A program made the position numbers and the translations under genes. Shown one piece after another: positions 34,937 to 43,105 of a stretch of DNA of 64,000 nt. The number at the start of each line of letters is the position of its first letter. Position 1 is the first letter of the stretch. Source of the stretch: Flavobacterium flavigenum (GTDB lineage Bacteria; Bacteroidota; Bacteroidia; Flavobacteriales; Flavobacteriaceae). Under the pieces are notes generated by a model, which made no database searches, had not been told where the DNA came from, and worked only from the letters and a program-made list of their open reading frames with translations. The stretch is taken from contig NZ_CP114285.2 of assembly GCF_027111255.2 (NCBI RefSeq), forward strand, positions 2,790,001-2,854,000, given 5' to 3'.

Positions 34937-35098
34937 GGGGGTTATTTAGAGAATCAAAATTAAATTAATTAAGTCAAATTCTTCCCTATTCTCGACAGAT
35001 ATTTATTTTGAATCGACAAATTACTCCTTTTTCACAAAAACTAAAAGAATCAAATTAAAAATCAATTCAGGTTATTATCAGATTTAAAATAGATAGTA

Positions 35099-35106
35099 TA
35101 AATTTG
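35099..35106 (+). promoter_or_regulatory. Candidate -7 box for ribF
   Basis: TAAATTTG matches TAnnTTTG and lies 21 bp before the TTG start. No clear -33 element is visible. Confidence 0.4.
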
Positions 35107-35127
35107 CAGCATCTTAAATAATTTGTT

Positions 35128-36066
35128 TTGAAGCTCTTTCATTCTATTAACGATTTCCACTCGGCCAAGAAAACGATTTTAACTCTTGGCACTTTTGATG
35201 GCGTACATATTGGTCATAAAAAAATTCTGGAAAGAATTACTCAAAACACTGAAAACGGACAATATGAAAGTCTTGTTCTTACCTTTTTTCCACATCCCAG
35301 AATGGTCCTTCAGGAAAAATCAGAAATAAAACTTTTAAATACGATTCAGGAAAAATCTAAACTTCTGGAAGCAACCGGAATTGAAAACCTTGTTATTCAT
35401 CCATTTAATGAAAGTTTTTCAAGATTAACTGCCGAAGAATTTGTGCGCTCCATTTTAGTAGATCAGTTTCATATCCATAAAATAATTATTGGCCACGACC
35501 ATCGTTTTGGGAGAAACAGAACAGCCAATATTGATAATTTAATCGCTTTTGGAGCTGAATATGGTTTTGAAGTGGAACAAATTTCGGCTCAGGAAATTCA
35601 GGATGTTTCAGTAAGTTCTACCAAAATCAGGAAAGCATTGCAGGAAGGAAGTATGGCTTTAGCCAATGAATATCTGGGTTATACTTATTTTCTAACTGGT
35701 GATGTCGTAAAAGGAAAGCAGCTTGGAAGAACAATTGGTTTCCCAACAGCAAACATTCAAATTGAAGAAGATTACAAGTTAATTCCAAAAACCGGTGTTT
35801 ATGTGGTTAAAACCTTAATCAATCAAAAAGAAATTTTCGGAATGATGAATATCGGTTTCAATCCCACTGTAAATGGGCAAAAGCAGACCATCGAAGTAAA
35901 TCTTTTTGACTTCGAAGCTGACATTTATGGAGAAAAACTTGAAATTTCGTTATTAAAATACCTTCGCGAAGAACAAAAATTTGGATCGGTTGATTTGTTG
36001 AAAGAACAGTTAAATCTGGACAAACAAACGGCATTAGAATTCATAAGCAAAACTAAAAAACTCTAA
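35128..36066 (+). CDS. ribF: Bifunctional riboflavin kinase/FAD synthetase
   Basis: This 312-residue enzyme converts riboflavin to FMN and then FAD. The N-terminal FAD synthetase (about 1-185) has TLGTFDGVHIGHKKIL, HPRMVL, GHDHRFGRNR and SSTKIRKAL. The C-terminal riboflavin kinase has GRTIGFPTANI and a FNPTVNG segment. The only start that gives the family N-terminus (KLFHSINDFHS) is a TTG at 35128; there is no upstream in-frame ATG that fits. Such a rare start may lower expression. The next gene starts 109 bp downstream and is probably separate. Confidence 0.96.
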   Translation: MKLFHSINDFHSAKKTILTLGTFDGVHIGHKKILERITQNTENGQYESLVLTFFPHPRMVLQEKSEIKLLNTIQEKSKLLEATGIENLVIHPFNESFSRLTAEEFVRSILVDQFHIHKIIIGHDHRFGRNRTANIDNLIAFGAEYGFEVEQISAQEIQDVSVSSTKIRKALQEGSMALANEYLGYTYFLTGDVVKGKQLGRTIGFPTANIQIEEDYKLIPKTGVYVVKTLINQKEIFGMMNIGFNPTVNGQKQTIEVNLFDFEADIYGEKLEISLLKYLREEQKFGSVDLLKEQLNLDKQTALEFISKTKKL

Positions 36067-36175
36067 CACTATACTTTTCGTTATTTTTAAATCATTGTAT
36101 TTATTTTTTTAGTAAATTTAATATACTTTACTGTTTACCAAATATTTACTATTAACCGCTTTAAAAATAACCATC

Positions 36176-36613
36176 ATGAAATTACCAAAAGAAATTGTCA
36201 ACGGATCACTAATATTCCTTGGCATAGGCATTTATTTTTTATTGATGAATGTACTAGGTTTAGCCGATTTATTTTATTTACGTACCCTGAATGTATTGTT
36301 TATTTTTTACGGAGTAAACAGAACCATGCAGATGAACCTTCACGAAGGAGAAACTAATTTTGTATCCAATGCTGTTTCAGCTATGGCTACGTCTGTAGTT
36401 GGTGTATCGATGAGCGTTTTCGGTCTGTTAGTTTACAGCTATGCAAGAGGCGGAGATGCTTACGTTCAGTCTTTATCTGAGACTTTTATGTTTGGAGGAA
36501 ATCCTTCAGTACCTACTTATTGCATCTGTTTATTATTTGAAGGACTTGCATCTTCAGTTATTGTTACCTTGATGATGATGTTATACTGGAACAACAAATA
36601 TATAGCCGATTAA
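36176..36613 (+). CDS. Small integral membrane protein
   Basis: This 145-residue hydrophobic protein has about four transmembrane segments (about 10-28, 35-49, 67-90 and 117-138). The loop between the second and third helices carries NRTMQMNLHEGETNF. It looks like a conserved flavobacterial membrane protein of unknown function. It lies between ribF and bioB on the same strand, has its own ATG and is followed by a strong terminator. I cannot assign an activity. Confidence 0.7.
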   Translation: MKLPKEIVNGSLIFLGIGIYFLLMNVLGLADLFYLRTLNVLFIFYGVNRTMQMNLHEGETNFVSNAVSAMATSVVGVSMSVFGLLVYSYARGGDAYVQSLSETFMFGGNPSVPTYCICLLFEGLASSVIVTLMMMLYWNNKYIAD

Positions 36614-36641
36614 ATTTTTAAAATATAAAAGGGTTATTAAG

Positions 36642-36696
36642 CACTCTAAAATCATAAAAAACTACAATTCTATGATTTTAGAGTGTTTCTTTTTTG
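36642..36696 (+). terminator. Terminator upstream of bioB
   Basis: CACTCTAAAATCATA (36642-36656) pairs perfectly with TATGATTTTAGAGTG (36671-36685) and is followed by TTTCTTTTTT. Confidence 0.85.
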
Positions 36697-36732
36697 AAAA
36701 TAACTGCCAAATATTCATTTACAGCAATCACC

Positions 36733-36764
36733 ATTGGTTGATTAGAACAATTTAACTACTTTTG
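36733..36764 (+). promoter_or_regulatory. Candidate promoter for bioB
   Basis: ATTG (36733-36736) is followed after 20 bases by TACTTTTG (36757-36764), which fits the TTTG/TAnnTTTG pattern closely. The bioB ATG is 22 bp downstream. Confidence 0.5.
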
Positions 36765-36786
36765 AAGCTTCAAAAACAATGTAGCA

Positions 36787-37875
36787 ATGAGCATTACAAA
36801 ACACAACTGGACAAAAGACGAAATAATCGCCATATATAACAAACCTATGATGGACCTGCTGTATGAAGCAGCAACGATTCACAGACAAAAACACGATCCG
36901 AACGTAGTTCAGGTTTCTACATTATTATCTATTAAAACCGGAGGCTGTCCGGAAGATTGCGGGTATTGCCCACAAGCTGCACGTTATAACACAGGAGTTG
37001 AGGGAAATGATTTGATGAGCGTAAGCCAGGTAAAAGCTCAGGCCTTACGTGCCAAATCGAGCGGATCATCCCGTGTTTGTATGGGAGCTGCCTGGAGAAA
37101 CGTAAAAGACGGTGAAGAATTCGATCAGGTTTTAGAAATGGTTCGTACCATCAATAAACTCGATATGGAAGTTTGCTGTACTTTGGGTATGATTACCGAA
37201 AATCAGGCACAGCGTCTGGCAGAAGCAGGATTATATGCTTACAATCACAACTTAGATACTTCTGAAGATTATTATAAAGATGTTATTTCAACACGTGCTT
37301 TTGAAGACCGTTTAGAAACCATTGAAAATGTTCGTAAAACTAACGTTACAGTTTGCAGCGGCGGAATTATCGGAATGGGGGAAAGTATAGAAGACAGAGC
37401 CGGAATGCTGGTTGCGCTTTCTACTTTAAACCCACAGCCGGAATCAGTACCAATTAATGCTTTGGTTGCCGTTGAAGGAACTCCGATGGAAGATGAAAAA
37501 CCGGTTGAAATCTGGGAGATGATTCGTATGGTAGCCACTACCAGAATCGTAATGCCTGAAACCCAGGTACGTTTGTCTGCAGGAAGAACTAATATGAGCC
37601 GCGAAGGACAGGCAATGTGCTTTTTTGCAGGAGCTAATTCTATTTTTGCAGGAGACAAATTACTTACAACTCCTAATCCGGATGTAAACGAAGACATGAA
37701 AATGTTTGAAATGCTGGGATTGAATCCGCAAAAACCTTTTACAAAAGTATCACAACCTAAAACAGTTGAAGCTGCTGATTCGCAATTTGCTCCTTTAGGC
37801 GAAAAACCAAAATGGTCAAGACCTGGACACACTATTGAAAGAAATGTTGAAGCTTCGGGAAAACTAAAAGTTTAA
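36787..37875 (+). CDS. bioB: Biotin synthase (radical SAM)
   Basis: This 362-residue radical SAM enzyme inserts sulfur into dethiobiotin. The SAM cluster is C54-x3-C58-x2-C61 (GGCPEDCGYCPQ). Further motifs are RVCMGAAWRN (auxiliary cluster region), YNHNLDTSEDYY, CSGGIIGMGE and RLSAGRTNMSREGQAMCFFAGANSIFAGDKLLTTPNP. It is slightly longer than many BioB proteins through a C-terminal tail (LGEKPKWSRPGHTIERN...KLKV). The DNA of exactly this tail plus the terminator is repeated 5 kb downstream (42944-43105) on the other side of a type VI effector island. No other biotin genes are adjacent. Confidence 0.97.
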   Translation: MSITKHNWTKDEIIAIYNKPMMDLLYEAATIHRQKHDPNVVQVSTLLSIKTGGCPEDCGYCPQAARYNTGVEGNDLMSVSQVKAQALRAKSSGSSRVCMGAAWRNVKDGEEFDQVLEMVRTINKLDMEVCCTLGMITENQAQRLAEAGLYAYNHNLDTSEDYYKDVISTRAFEDRLETIENVRKTNVTVCSGGIIGMGESIEDRAGMLVALSTLNPQPESVPINALVAVEGTPMEDEKPVEIWEMIRMVATTRIVMPETQVRLSAGRTNMSREGQAMCFFAGANSIFAGDKLLTTPNPDVNEDMKMFEMLGLNPQKPFTKVSQPKTVEAADSQFAPLGEKPKWSRPGHTIERNVEASGKLKV

Positions 37876-37951
37876 GTTTTTTTTTCAACCCATAAAAAAT
37901 GCTTTTGGCTCATTGTCAAAAGCATTTTTTTACGTTTTTATCATTTGAAAT
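37795..37951. repeat. Left direct repeat of the effector island (bioB 3' end and terminator)
   Basis: From bioB codon 337 (TTA at 37795) through the terminator to ATCATTTGAAAT (37940-37951), this segment matches 42944-43105 in order. The first 50-odd bases differ at only about two positions, the tail codons diverge, the terminator stem matches again, and the last 12 bases are identical. Those last bases are the reverse of the C-terminal codons of the gene at 43091-43516. Confidence 0.8.
37894..37931 (+). terminator. bioB terminator
   Basis: AAAAAATGCTTTTG (37894-37907) pairs with CAAAAGCATTTTTT (37917-37930), followed by T. A sister copy stands at 43048-43087. Confidence 0.85.
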
Positions 37952-38066
37952 GGATTTCATTCCTTTAAATGAATTAGTAAAGTTATTTTTCTCATAGTAC
38001 AAGTATATAATCTGCCGGTTCTATAGTGGCTTTGCTATTCGCAATCACGCATTGAAAACTATGCTT

Positions 38067-38272
38067 TTAGTTTTTTAACGTTTTATCTGCAACTATAATT
38101 CTCTCAAGCGCTTTTGGATTGTTATCGCTACATACATGATAAATCCTATCACCTTCAAATTCTATTTGATACTATAATGATCTTTTACATTTGTAGTATC
38201 ATAAACATAATAAATACTTTTTCCACAAGATAATAAACTACAGCAAAGAAAAATAAGGGTCAACTTTTTCAT
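38067..38272 (-). pseudogene. Frameshifted truncated copy of the adjacent lipoprotein
   Basis: The frame opens with MKKLTLIFLCCSLLSCGKSI, then YYVYDTTNVKDHYSIK and a stop. In another frame the homology-like reading goes on as YQIEFEGDRIYHV...IVADKTLKN and stops at 38067. The first 26 residues closely match the intact lipoprotein at 38291-38842 (LSCGKSIYYVYDT), and the DNA around GTATCATAAACATAATAAAT is identical in both. It is probably a decayed duplicate of the candidate immunity gene. The rest of the gap, 37952-38066, shows nothing. Confidence 0.65.
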
Positions 38273-38290
38273 TAATAATATACTATATGT

Positions 38291-38842
38291 TTATTTCTTT
38301 CTTTTAGGGCTATTCAAATTCAAATGCTGAATTTTTTTTCCAAATTTTGTATAATCAATTTTATCAACTTTTACCATATAAGGAGGGAACCATTTTATGC
38401 CATTTTCTTTAAAACCTTGTCCTTCTTTTAAATATTCAAAATCATTATCAGCGGTACTATAAATAGTATCACTTACTCCTCTACGATAAAGAACTGAGTA
38501 ACCAGGTTTATCTACAAAATGTATAAAAAAGTGTTTAAATTCTGGTTCGTATCTGCTTCTAATATAACTTATATCAGATATACCCGAAACAAAGCTATAA
38601 TGATTTTCATTTATATCTGTTGCAGATTTATCACTGTAGATATAAATATAACTATTCCTAGGATCACTTAGAGCCCAGTATTTATATGATGCTGCTCTGT
38701 AAATGATCTCTTTTTTACTTGTGATTTCTAAAGTACAATAACTGTAATGGTCTTCATCCTTACTAGTATCATAAACATAATAAATACTTTTTCCACAAGA
38801 TAATACACCCAGATAAAGAGCTATTAATATTATTTTTTTCAT
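38291..38842 (-). CDS. Lipoprotein, candidate immunity protein of the adjacent effector
   Basis: This 183-residue lipoprotein has the signal MKKIILIALYLGVLSC. Its mature part is rich in Tyr and beta-forming segments (YYVYDTSKDEDHYSYCTLEI, RNSYIYIYSDKSATD, FKHFFIHFVDKPGYSVLYRRG). The family is unknown. It follows the metalloprotease gene by 8 bp on the same strand, at the end of the VgrG operon, where immunity genes usually lie. A lipoprotein immunity factor would neutralise a toxin acting in the periplasm. A broken second copy follows downstream. The immunity role is inferred only from position and localisation. Confidence 0.7.
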   Translation of the reverse strand: MKKIILIALYLGVLSCGKSIYYVYDTSKDEDHYSYCTLEITSKKEIIYRAASYKYWALSDPRNSYIYIYSDKSATDINENHYSFVSGISDISYIRSRYEPEFKHFFIHFVDKPGYSVLYRRGVSDTIYSTADNDFEYLKEGQGFKENGIKWFPPYMVKVDKIDYTKFGKKIQHLNLNSPKRKK

Positions 38843-38850
38843 TATTTTAG

Positions 38851-40824
38851 TTATTTAACTTCCTTAAAATAATTATTTTGCTTTCCAGTTTTTTGCATTT
38901 CACACCACTGCCATTGATAGTAAGATTTGCGTTCAAAATTAGAATTTGTGTTTCCACTGGAATCCTGATAGTAATCCATATAATTTTCTTGTGTTTTAGA
39001 TAAGTTAGTTGCTTTACTATATATTTTTGCTTCTTCAGCATTCTTTCTTTCTATTTGTAACTGTACTAATTTTTCCTTTGCTTCATTTATTTTCATATCA
39101 ATTTCAGTAATTGACATACTTGTTCTGTCAGAAGCAACATCAAGTGAGTTCGCTTCAATCGCAACGGCGCTTTCATTATCTGAATTTAGATGCCTGATAA
39201 AAGTACTTTCAAAGTATTCAATTTCAAATGAATTTTTCGAATCTATACAATGTTGTAATACTGAATATTTCCCTTTTAATCTTGAAAGCATCATAATTTC
39301 ATTTTCATTAGCATTTGTCTTTTGATTTTTTTCAATATTCTTTTTTTGATTTTCTAATATTCTTATTTCTCCCAAATATCCTGTTTTTTTATCCCCTTCC
39401 AAAGAAGCGATTTCTTTCTCAATATCATCTTTATATCTTTTTCCACTTTCTTTTATGGAGTAAGTCCCTAAATCTTCACGATCAAAACTATGATGTAAGC
39501 TTAAACTGTGTCCTAATTCGTGAAGTATAACTGAATTTGCATCTTGACTTTTAATTGCAGATTCAAAAATATGTGCAATTCCTGAAGATATTGATGAGTA
39601 TGCTAATACTTTGCTTTCTGGATTTTTCCCAGCATGAATATCGTTAGTATAAAAAAAATGTAGCATTCCAGCTTTGTTTAATCCAATGCTGTTACTACCA
39701 AATACTTCATAATTTGATTTTGAAATTTTATAAGCTTGATAAGCTTTTTGAACTTTAGGGTCATTCCACGCTTTTGTTGCAATTTTATCTTGATATTGTT
39801 TCATCGTGTATTTAGTATCACCATCTTTCTTAAAAGAATATTCTTTGTCAAACTGTATTAAAACCTCTTTCACCGACATCTTTAATCTCTCTTCAGCTTT
39901 CTTTTTTTCTATTCCTCCTTTTACAAGTGAAGCTGCATAACGTTCCTCAATTTTATCATTATAATCCCCCGTTGACTGATCGGTTTCACTATCTTTTTTT
40001 AAATACAGTTTACCATCTTCTTTTGTTGAGAGTAATCCTTTATTCTCAAACTCACTTTTATTTAAAGCAATTTTTTTTGTACTTAGAGCTAACTCTCCAT
40101 AAATATATGCTTGATTAAAAGATTTGTTATTGAAATCCTTTACCAAATTTTGAATAAATGTGGTATGAGATATATCTGGTATTCCAAAATTTTCAGTTGA
40201 TCCAAAACTTAATTCAACAGGTTGTATTATTGTCTTGTAAATCACTGCATTTGATTTTATAATCAATCTGCCCAATATTTGGGATTCCCCTTTTACCTTA
40301 GCTTCAATAAAAACATCTTTCTCGAAAGTACCTTTACACTCAATAATAAGTGGTTTTGCTTCTCCATTCAAAACCATATTTATAGTAGAAGAACCATTAA
40401 TTATAATATTAGAATCAGAACATACAAATTCAATATTAGCATTGTTTGCCAATTGTGTAAGTACTTCTTCTGCTTTTACATAAAGCGTAACCTTGCTTTT
40501 TGCATTGTCTTGGTTACCCTCTACGTTAGGAGGCCAAATAGAAAGGTAAGCACATAGGTATTTCTTGATTCCTGAAATTACTTCTATTTTAGGCACTATG
40601 CCTTTTAAATCCTGATATTCTCCTATTAACCCTTCAGCGCAAACTTTTTTGTCGAATTTATCAAAACCAAATGATCCCTTATAAGAAGAATCTGCAACTC
40701 CATATTTCCCAACAGCATGTTCTTTTGATCGATAAAATTGAATACAACCAGCAAAAGTTATATTTTCTTTAATTTCTCTCTTCTTTCTCTCAGTTGGCTC
40801 ATAATTCCCATAACTAATTCCCAT
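38851..40824 (-). CDS. Candidate type VI effector, zincin metallopeptidase
   Basis: This 657-residue protein has no signal peptide. The N-terminal half is unassigned, beta-rich in part (residues about 90-215, with NIIINGSSTINMVLNGEAKPLIIECKG). The C-terminal half carries the zinc motif H435-E-x2-H439-x5-H445 (HELGHSLSLHH), a HExxHxxxxxH metzincin-like variant with Ser in place of the usual Gly, and a possible Met-turn NYMDYYQD near the end. Lys-rich coiled coils lie in between. It overlaps the small gene downstream of vgrG by 11 bp, so it is probably loaded on that VgrG and delivered to rivals. It ends just before a lipoprotein gene, the likely immunity partner. Confidence 0.75.
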   Translation of the reverse strand: MGISYGNYEPTERKKREIKENITFAGCIQFYRSKEHAVGKYGVADSSYKGSFGFDKFDKKVCAEGLIGEYQDLKGIVPKIEVISGIKKYLCAYLSIWPPNVEGNQDNAKSKVTLYVKAEEVLTQLANNANIEFVCSDSNIIINGSSTINMVLNGEAKPLIIECKGTFEKDVFIEAKVKGESQILGRLIIKSNAVIYKTIIQPVELSFGSTENFGIPDISHTTFIQNLVKDFNNKSFNQAYIYGELALSTKKIALNKSEFENKGLLSTKEDGKLYLKKDSETDQSTGDYNDKIEERYAASLVKGGIEKKKAEERLKMSVKEVLIQFDKEYSFKKDGDTKYTMKQYQDKIATKAWNDPKVQKAYQAYKISKSNYEVFGSNSIGLNKAGMLHFFYTNDIHAGKNPESKVLAYSSISSGIAHIFESAIKSQDANSVILHELGHSLSLHHSFDREDLGTYSIKESGKRYKDDIEKEIASLEGDKKTGYLGEIRILENQKKNIEKNQKTNANENEIMMLSRLKGKYSVLQHCIDSKNSFEIEYFESTFIRHLNSDNESAVAIEANSLDVASDRTSMSITEIDMKINEAKEKLVQLQIERKNAEEAKIYSKATNLSKTQENYMDYYQDSSGNTNSNFERKSYYQWQWCEMQKTGKQNNYFKEVK

Positions 40825-40978
40825 CTACTTTTATTTTTTTTGCACTGTTAAACTGTAAATTACTTTCGGTAGCTTCTATCGTTACTTTTTTAGCGGTCAT
40901 TGTAAAATTTCCAGCATAAATGATATCTGCTTTTTTAATGGTTATATGTATATTTTTAGCTTGCTTTATAATTGCCAT
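40814..40978 (-). CDS. Small beta-repeat protein between VgrG and the effector
   Basis: This 54-residue protein is read from the ATG at 40976-40978, 13 bp after the VgrG stop; an earlier ATG at 41014 would overlap the VgrG end. It consists of alternating short strands (NIHITIKKADIIYAGNFTMTA, KKVTIEATESNLQFNSAKKI). This resembles the rung pattern of the VgrG needle C-terminus (NFTLNAGENVNITAGKNVSV). It overlaps the effector start by 11 bp. It may cap or extend the needle, or act as an adaptor that holds the effector. It is too short for a firm family call. Confidence 0.6.
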   Translation of the reverse strand: MAIIKQAKNIHITIKKADIIYAGNFTMTAKKVTIEATESNLQFNSAKKIKVDGN

Positions 40979-40991
40979 AATTTTATCTTTT

Positions 40992-42797
40992 TTAACTAAT
41001 TGTTTTTTCGCCACTATTCAATTGTACTACAGCTTTACTTTTTAAAAGCATATCTTCATCTGTACTGTGAACTGTGACTTTTTTAGAAAACACATCGGCG
41101 GTCTCTCCAATATCTCTTGTATAATCTTTCTCTACTATTTCTATCTTACTGTCTCCGCTTTCTATTATATCTCCAGCTGCATTTTGTGTAAGATCATGAC
41201 CTGCCGTTTGAACTATATCTTTACTGGCATCAATTTCAATATTCTCACCTGCACTAACAGAAACATTTTTACCAGCAGTAATATTTACATTCTCCCCGGC
41301 ATTCAAAGTAAAATTCTTTGGCGCATTCACATCAATATTTCCCTGACCATCCATTTTCCAGGTATTGCCGCTCGGGTCTTCAATCAGAATACTTCCCTCT
41401 CCGTCGTTCAAAATAATTTTAGTACCTGAACGTGTATGAATCGCTTTTACATTATTCTGACCGTCTGAATAACCGCTGGTAGCGCTTCCATTGTATTGTG
41501 TTCCCAAAATATACGGATTCTGTGCATTGCTTCCTTCAAAGCCTACCAAAACCTCTTCATCGATTTCCGGAATAAAATAAAAACCTTTTCCTGAACCTGA
41601 GTGTGGCTGTATCATACGAAGCCATTCGCTTGAATTGTTTCCGCCTGCCCAATTGAACTGTACTTTTACACGTCCTAATCCTTCCGGATCGTTGTTGTCT
41701 TTTACTTTCGCGGGCTGTGTTTCGGCTTTCGCAAATACATGTACATCTGTAAAATGTGGTGCTGCAACATCTGCCGGAATGGCCTTGAAATTACAGGAGT
41801 AATTTCCGTGGACCTGAGAGATGTGTGTTACTTCTGTCACGATCAGTTCATGTTCTACAGTTTGGTTTATGATGCTGAAAACCTGTCCAAGACCTAACGG
41901 AAAATAAGAGGTTCCGCTGTAATAAACACTATTGGCATCGCTGCCTGCTGTCTGCAGTTTGACCATTTCCTGGATTTCTTCGCTGCTTTGGGCATTGGTG
42001 GTGTAAGCTCCGTTATTAAGGTCGTTTTGGGTAACGGTTCCCTGATTATGTCCTACAACAGCAGAGAAGCTGTCTTTGCTTCCTGCTGAAGTTCTCAATG
42101 AGGAGTTACGGATATTGGCAGCACCATTGTAATCATACCCTCCCAAAGCAATTTTATGGGAAGCCATGTTGGTCTGGATTTTAAAACCATGCAGCGAAGA
42201 TCCGTTGATGAGTTTTATTTTACTGGTTTTGGTTTGTCCGAACTGCATTCGCATTCCGTCAAAATAGAACCATTGTCCGTAACGTCTGGCCAATCGTTTT
42301 AAGAAATCAAAATTGGTTTCATTGTACTGCGCCAGATATTTGAATTCCTGAAGGTAAGTGGCTTTTATAGCATCTCTTTCGTAGAATTCTCCCGGACCTT
42401 CTGCTAAAATATCCAGCACGATATCATTCATGCCTCTTTGCTGATAGGTTCTTGATTTTTTCATGTCATCCAGAACGATAGTATGACTAATTCCTTTAAC
42501 ATGTAATCCTTCGGCGCTGCCATGAAGATCTATAGAAGATAGTTCTGTTATGATTCCTTTGCTCATTAACCGGATTCCGGTAAGGCTTTTAAAGGTAAAG
42601 ATAACTTCGTCTCCAAGATACTTTCGCAATGCCTTTGCCTGATCTGCCGGATTGATGATCGCTTTGCCTGTATATTGCCATACAAAAGAAAAATGATGGT
42701 GATCTGCCATCTTTTGCGACAGTTCTAAATTATGATAAACCACGTTTTGGGTAAAACTCCCTATGCTGATATGTACCTGTTCTGAAAAATGTCCCAT
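40992..42797 (-). CDS. vgrG: Type VI secretion VgrG spike protein
   Basis: This 601-residue spike protein has a gp27-like N-terminal half (FSEQVHISIGSFTQNVVYHNLEL, AQYNETNFDFLKRLARRYGQWFYFDG). An OB-fold gp5-like domain follows at about 375-460 (PEGLGRVKVQFNWAGGNNSSEWLRMIQPHSGSGKGFYFIPEIDEEVLVGFE). The C-terminus is a beta-helical needle (GNIDVNAPKNFTLNAGENVNITAGKNVSVSAGENIEIDAS). VgrG trimers tip the Hcp tube and carry effectors. No sheath, tube or baseplate gene lies in the window, so this is an orphan vgrG used with a machine encoded elsewhere. The next genes are its probable cargo. Confidence 0.93.
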   Translation of the reverse strand: MGHFSEQVHISIGSFTQNVVYHNLELSQKMADHHHFSFVWQYTGKAIINPADQAKALRKYLGDEVIFTFKSLTGIRLMSKGIITELSSIDLHGSAEGLHVKGISHTIVLDDMKKSRTYQQRGMNDIVLDILAEGPGEFYERDAIKATYLQEFKYLAQYNETNFDFLKRLARRYGQWFYFDGMRMQFGQTKTSKIKLINGSSLHGFKIQTNMASHKIALGGYDYNGAANIRNSSLRTSAGSKDSFSAVVGHNQGTVTQNDLNNGAYTTNAQSSEEIQEMVKLQTAGSDANSVYYSGTSYFPLGLGQVFSIINQTVEHELIVTEVTHISQVHGNYSCNFKAIPADVAAPHFTDVHVFAKAETQPAKVKDNNDPEGLGRVKVQFNWAGGNNSSEWLRMIQPHSGSGKGFYFIPEIDEEVLVGFEGSNAQNPYILGTQYNGSATSGYSDGQNNVKAIHTRSGTKIILNDGEGSILIEDPSGNTWKMDGQGNIDVNAPKNFTLNAGENVNITAGKNVSVSAGENIEIDASKDIVQTAGHDLTQNAAGDIIESGDSKIEIVEKDYTRDIGETADVFSKKVTVHSTDEDMLLKSKAVVQLNSGEKTIS

Positions 42798-42943
42798 AAA
42801 TGATTTGTTTAATTTATTAGTAAGATTTTATTGTAAAAATAGAACTTTAAATTACTTAAACAACGCATGCGTCGAAAAAGTATAGCTCTTTTATTACAGA
42901 ACTCTACAGGCATTTACATTCAACTTGTCACACAAATTACTCG

Positions 42944-43105
42944 TTAGGCGAAAAACCTAAATGGTCAAGACCTGGACACACTATTGAAAGAAATATTGAA
43001 CATTCGATTAAATCAAAAGTTTAAGATTTTCTGCCAACACTATAAATAAAAATGCTTTTGACTCATATTTGTCAAAAGCATTTTTTTATTTCAATCATTT
43101 GAAAT
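42944..43105. repeat. Right direct repeat of the effector island (second bioB 3' end)
   Basis: In the bioB frame it reads LGEKPKWSRPGHTIERN, then IEHSIKSKV and a stop (43022-43024), followed by a terminator copy and ATCATTTGAAAT (43094-43105). It is a partner of 37795-37951. The last codons differ from the real bioB end, so this copy was diverged before or after insertion. The stretch 42798-42943 is the vgrG promoter region, with nothing else that I can name. Confidence 0.8.
43048..43087. terminator. Second copy of the bioB-type terminator
   Basis: AATGCTTTTG (43051-43060) pairs with CAAAAGCATT, followed by a T run to 43087. It also lies just beyond the stop of the minus-strand gene at 43091, so it may end that transcript. 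Confidence 0.75.

Noticed and set aside
37272..37832. A 186-codon open frame on the minus strand inside bioB
   Set aside because: It lies wholly opposite a well-conserved enzyme, and its protein has no recognisable pattern; it is an antisense shadow of bioB codon use.
40992..42797. Extracellular contractile injection system or prophage tail
   Set aside because: Only a spike gene is present; no sheath, tube, baseplate or ATPase genes lie nearby, so an orphan vgrG is the better reading.
37795..43105. tRNA-associated integrative element
   Set aside because: No tRNA gene and no integrase are found at either border; the repeat is the bioB 3' end.
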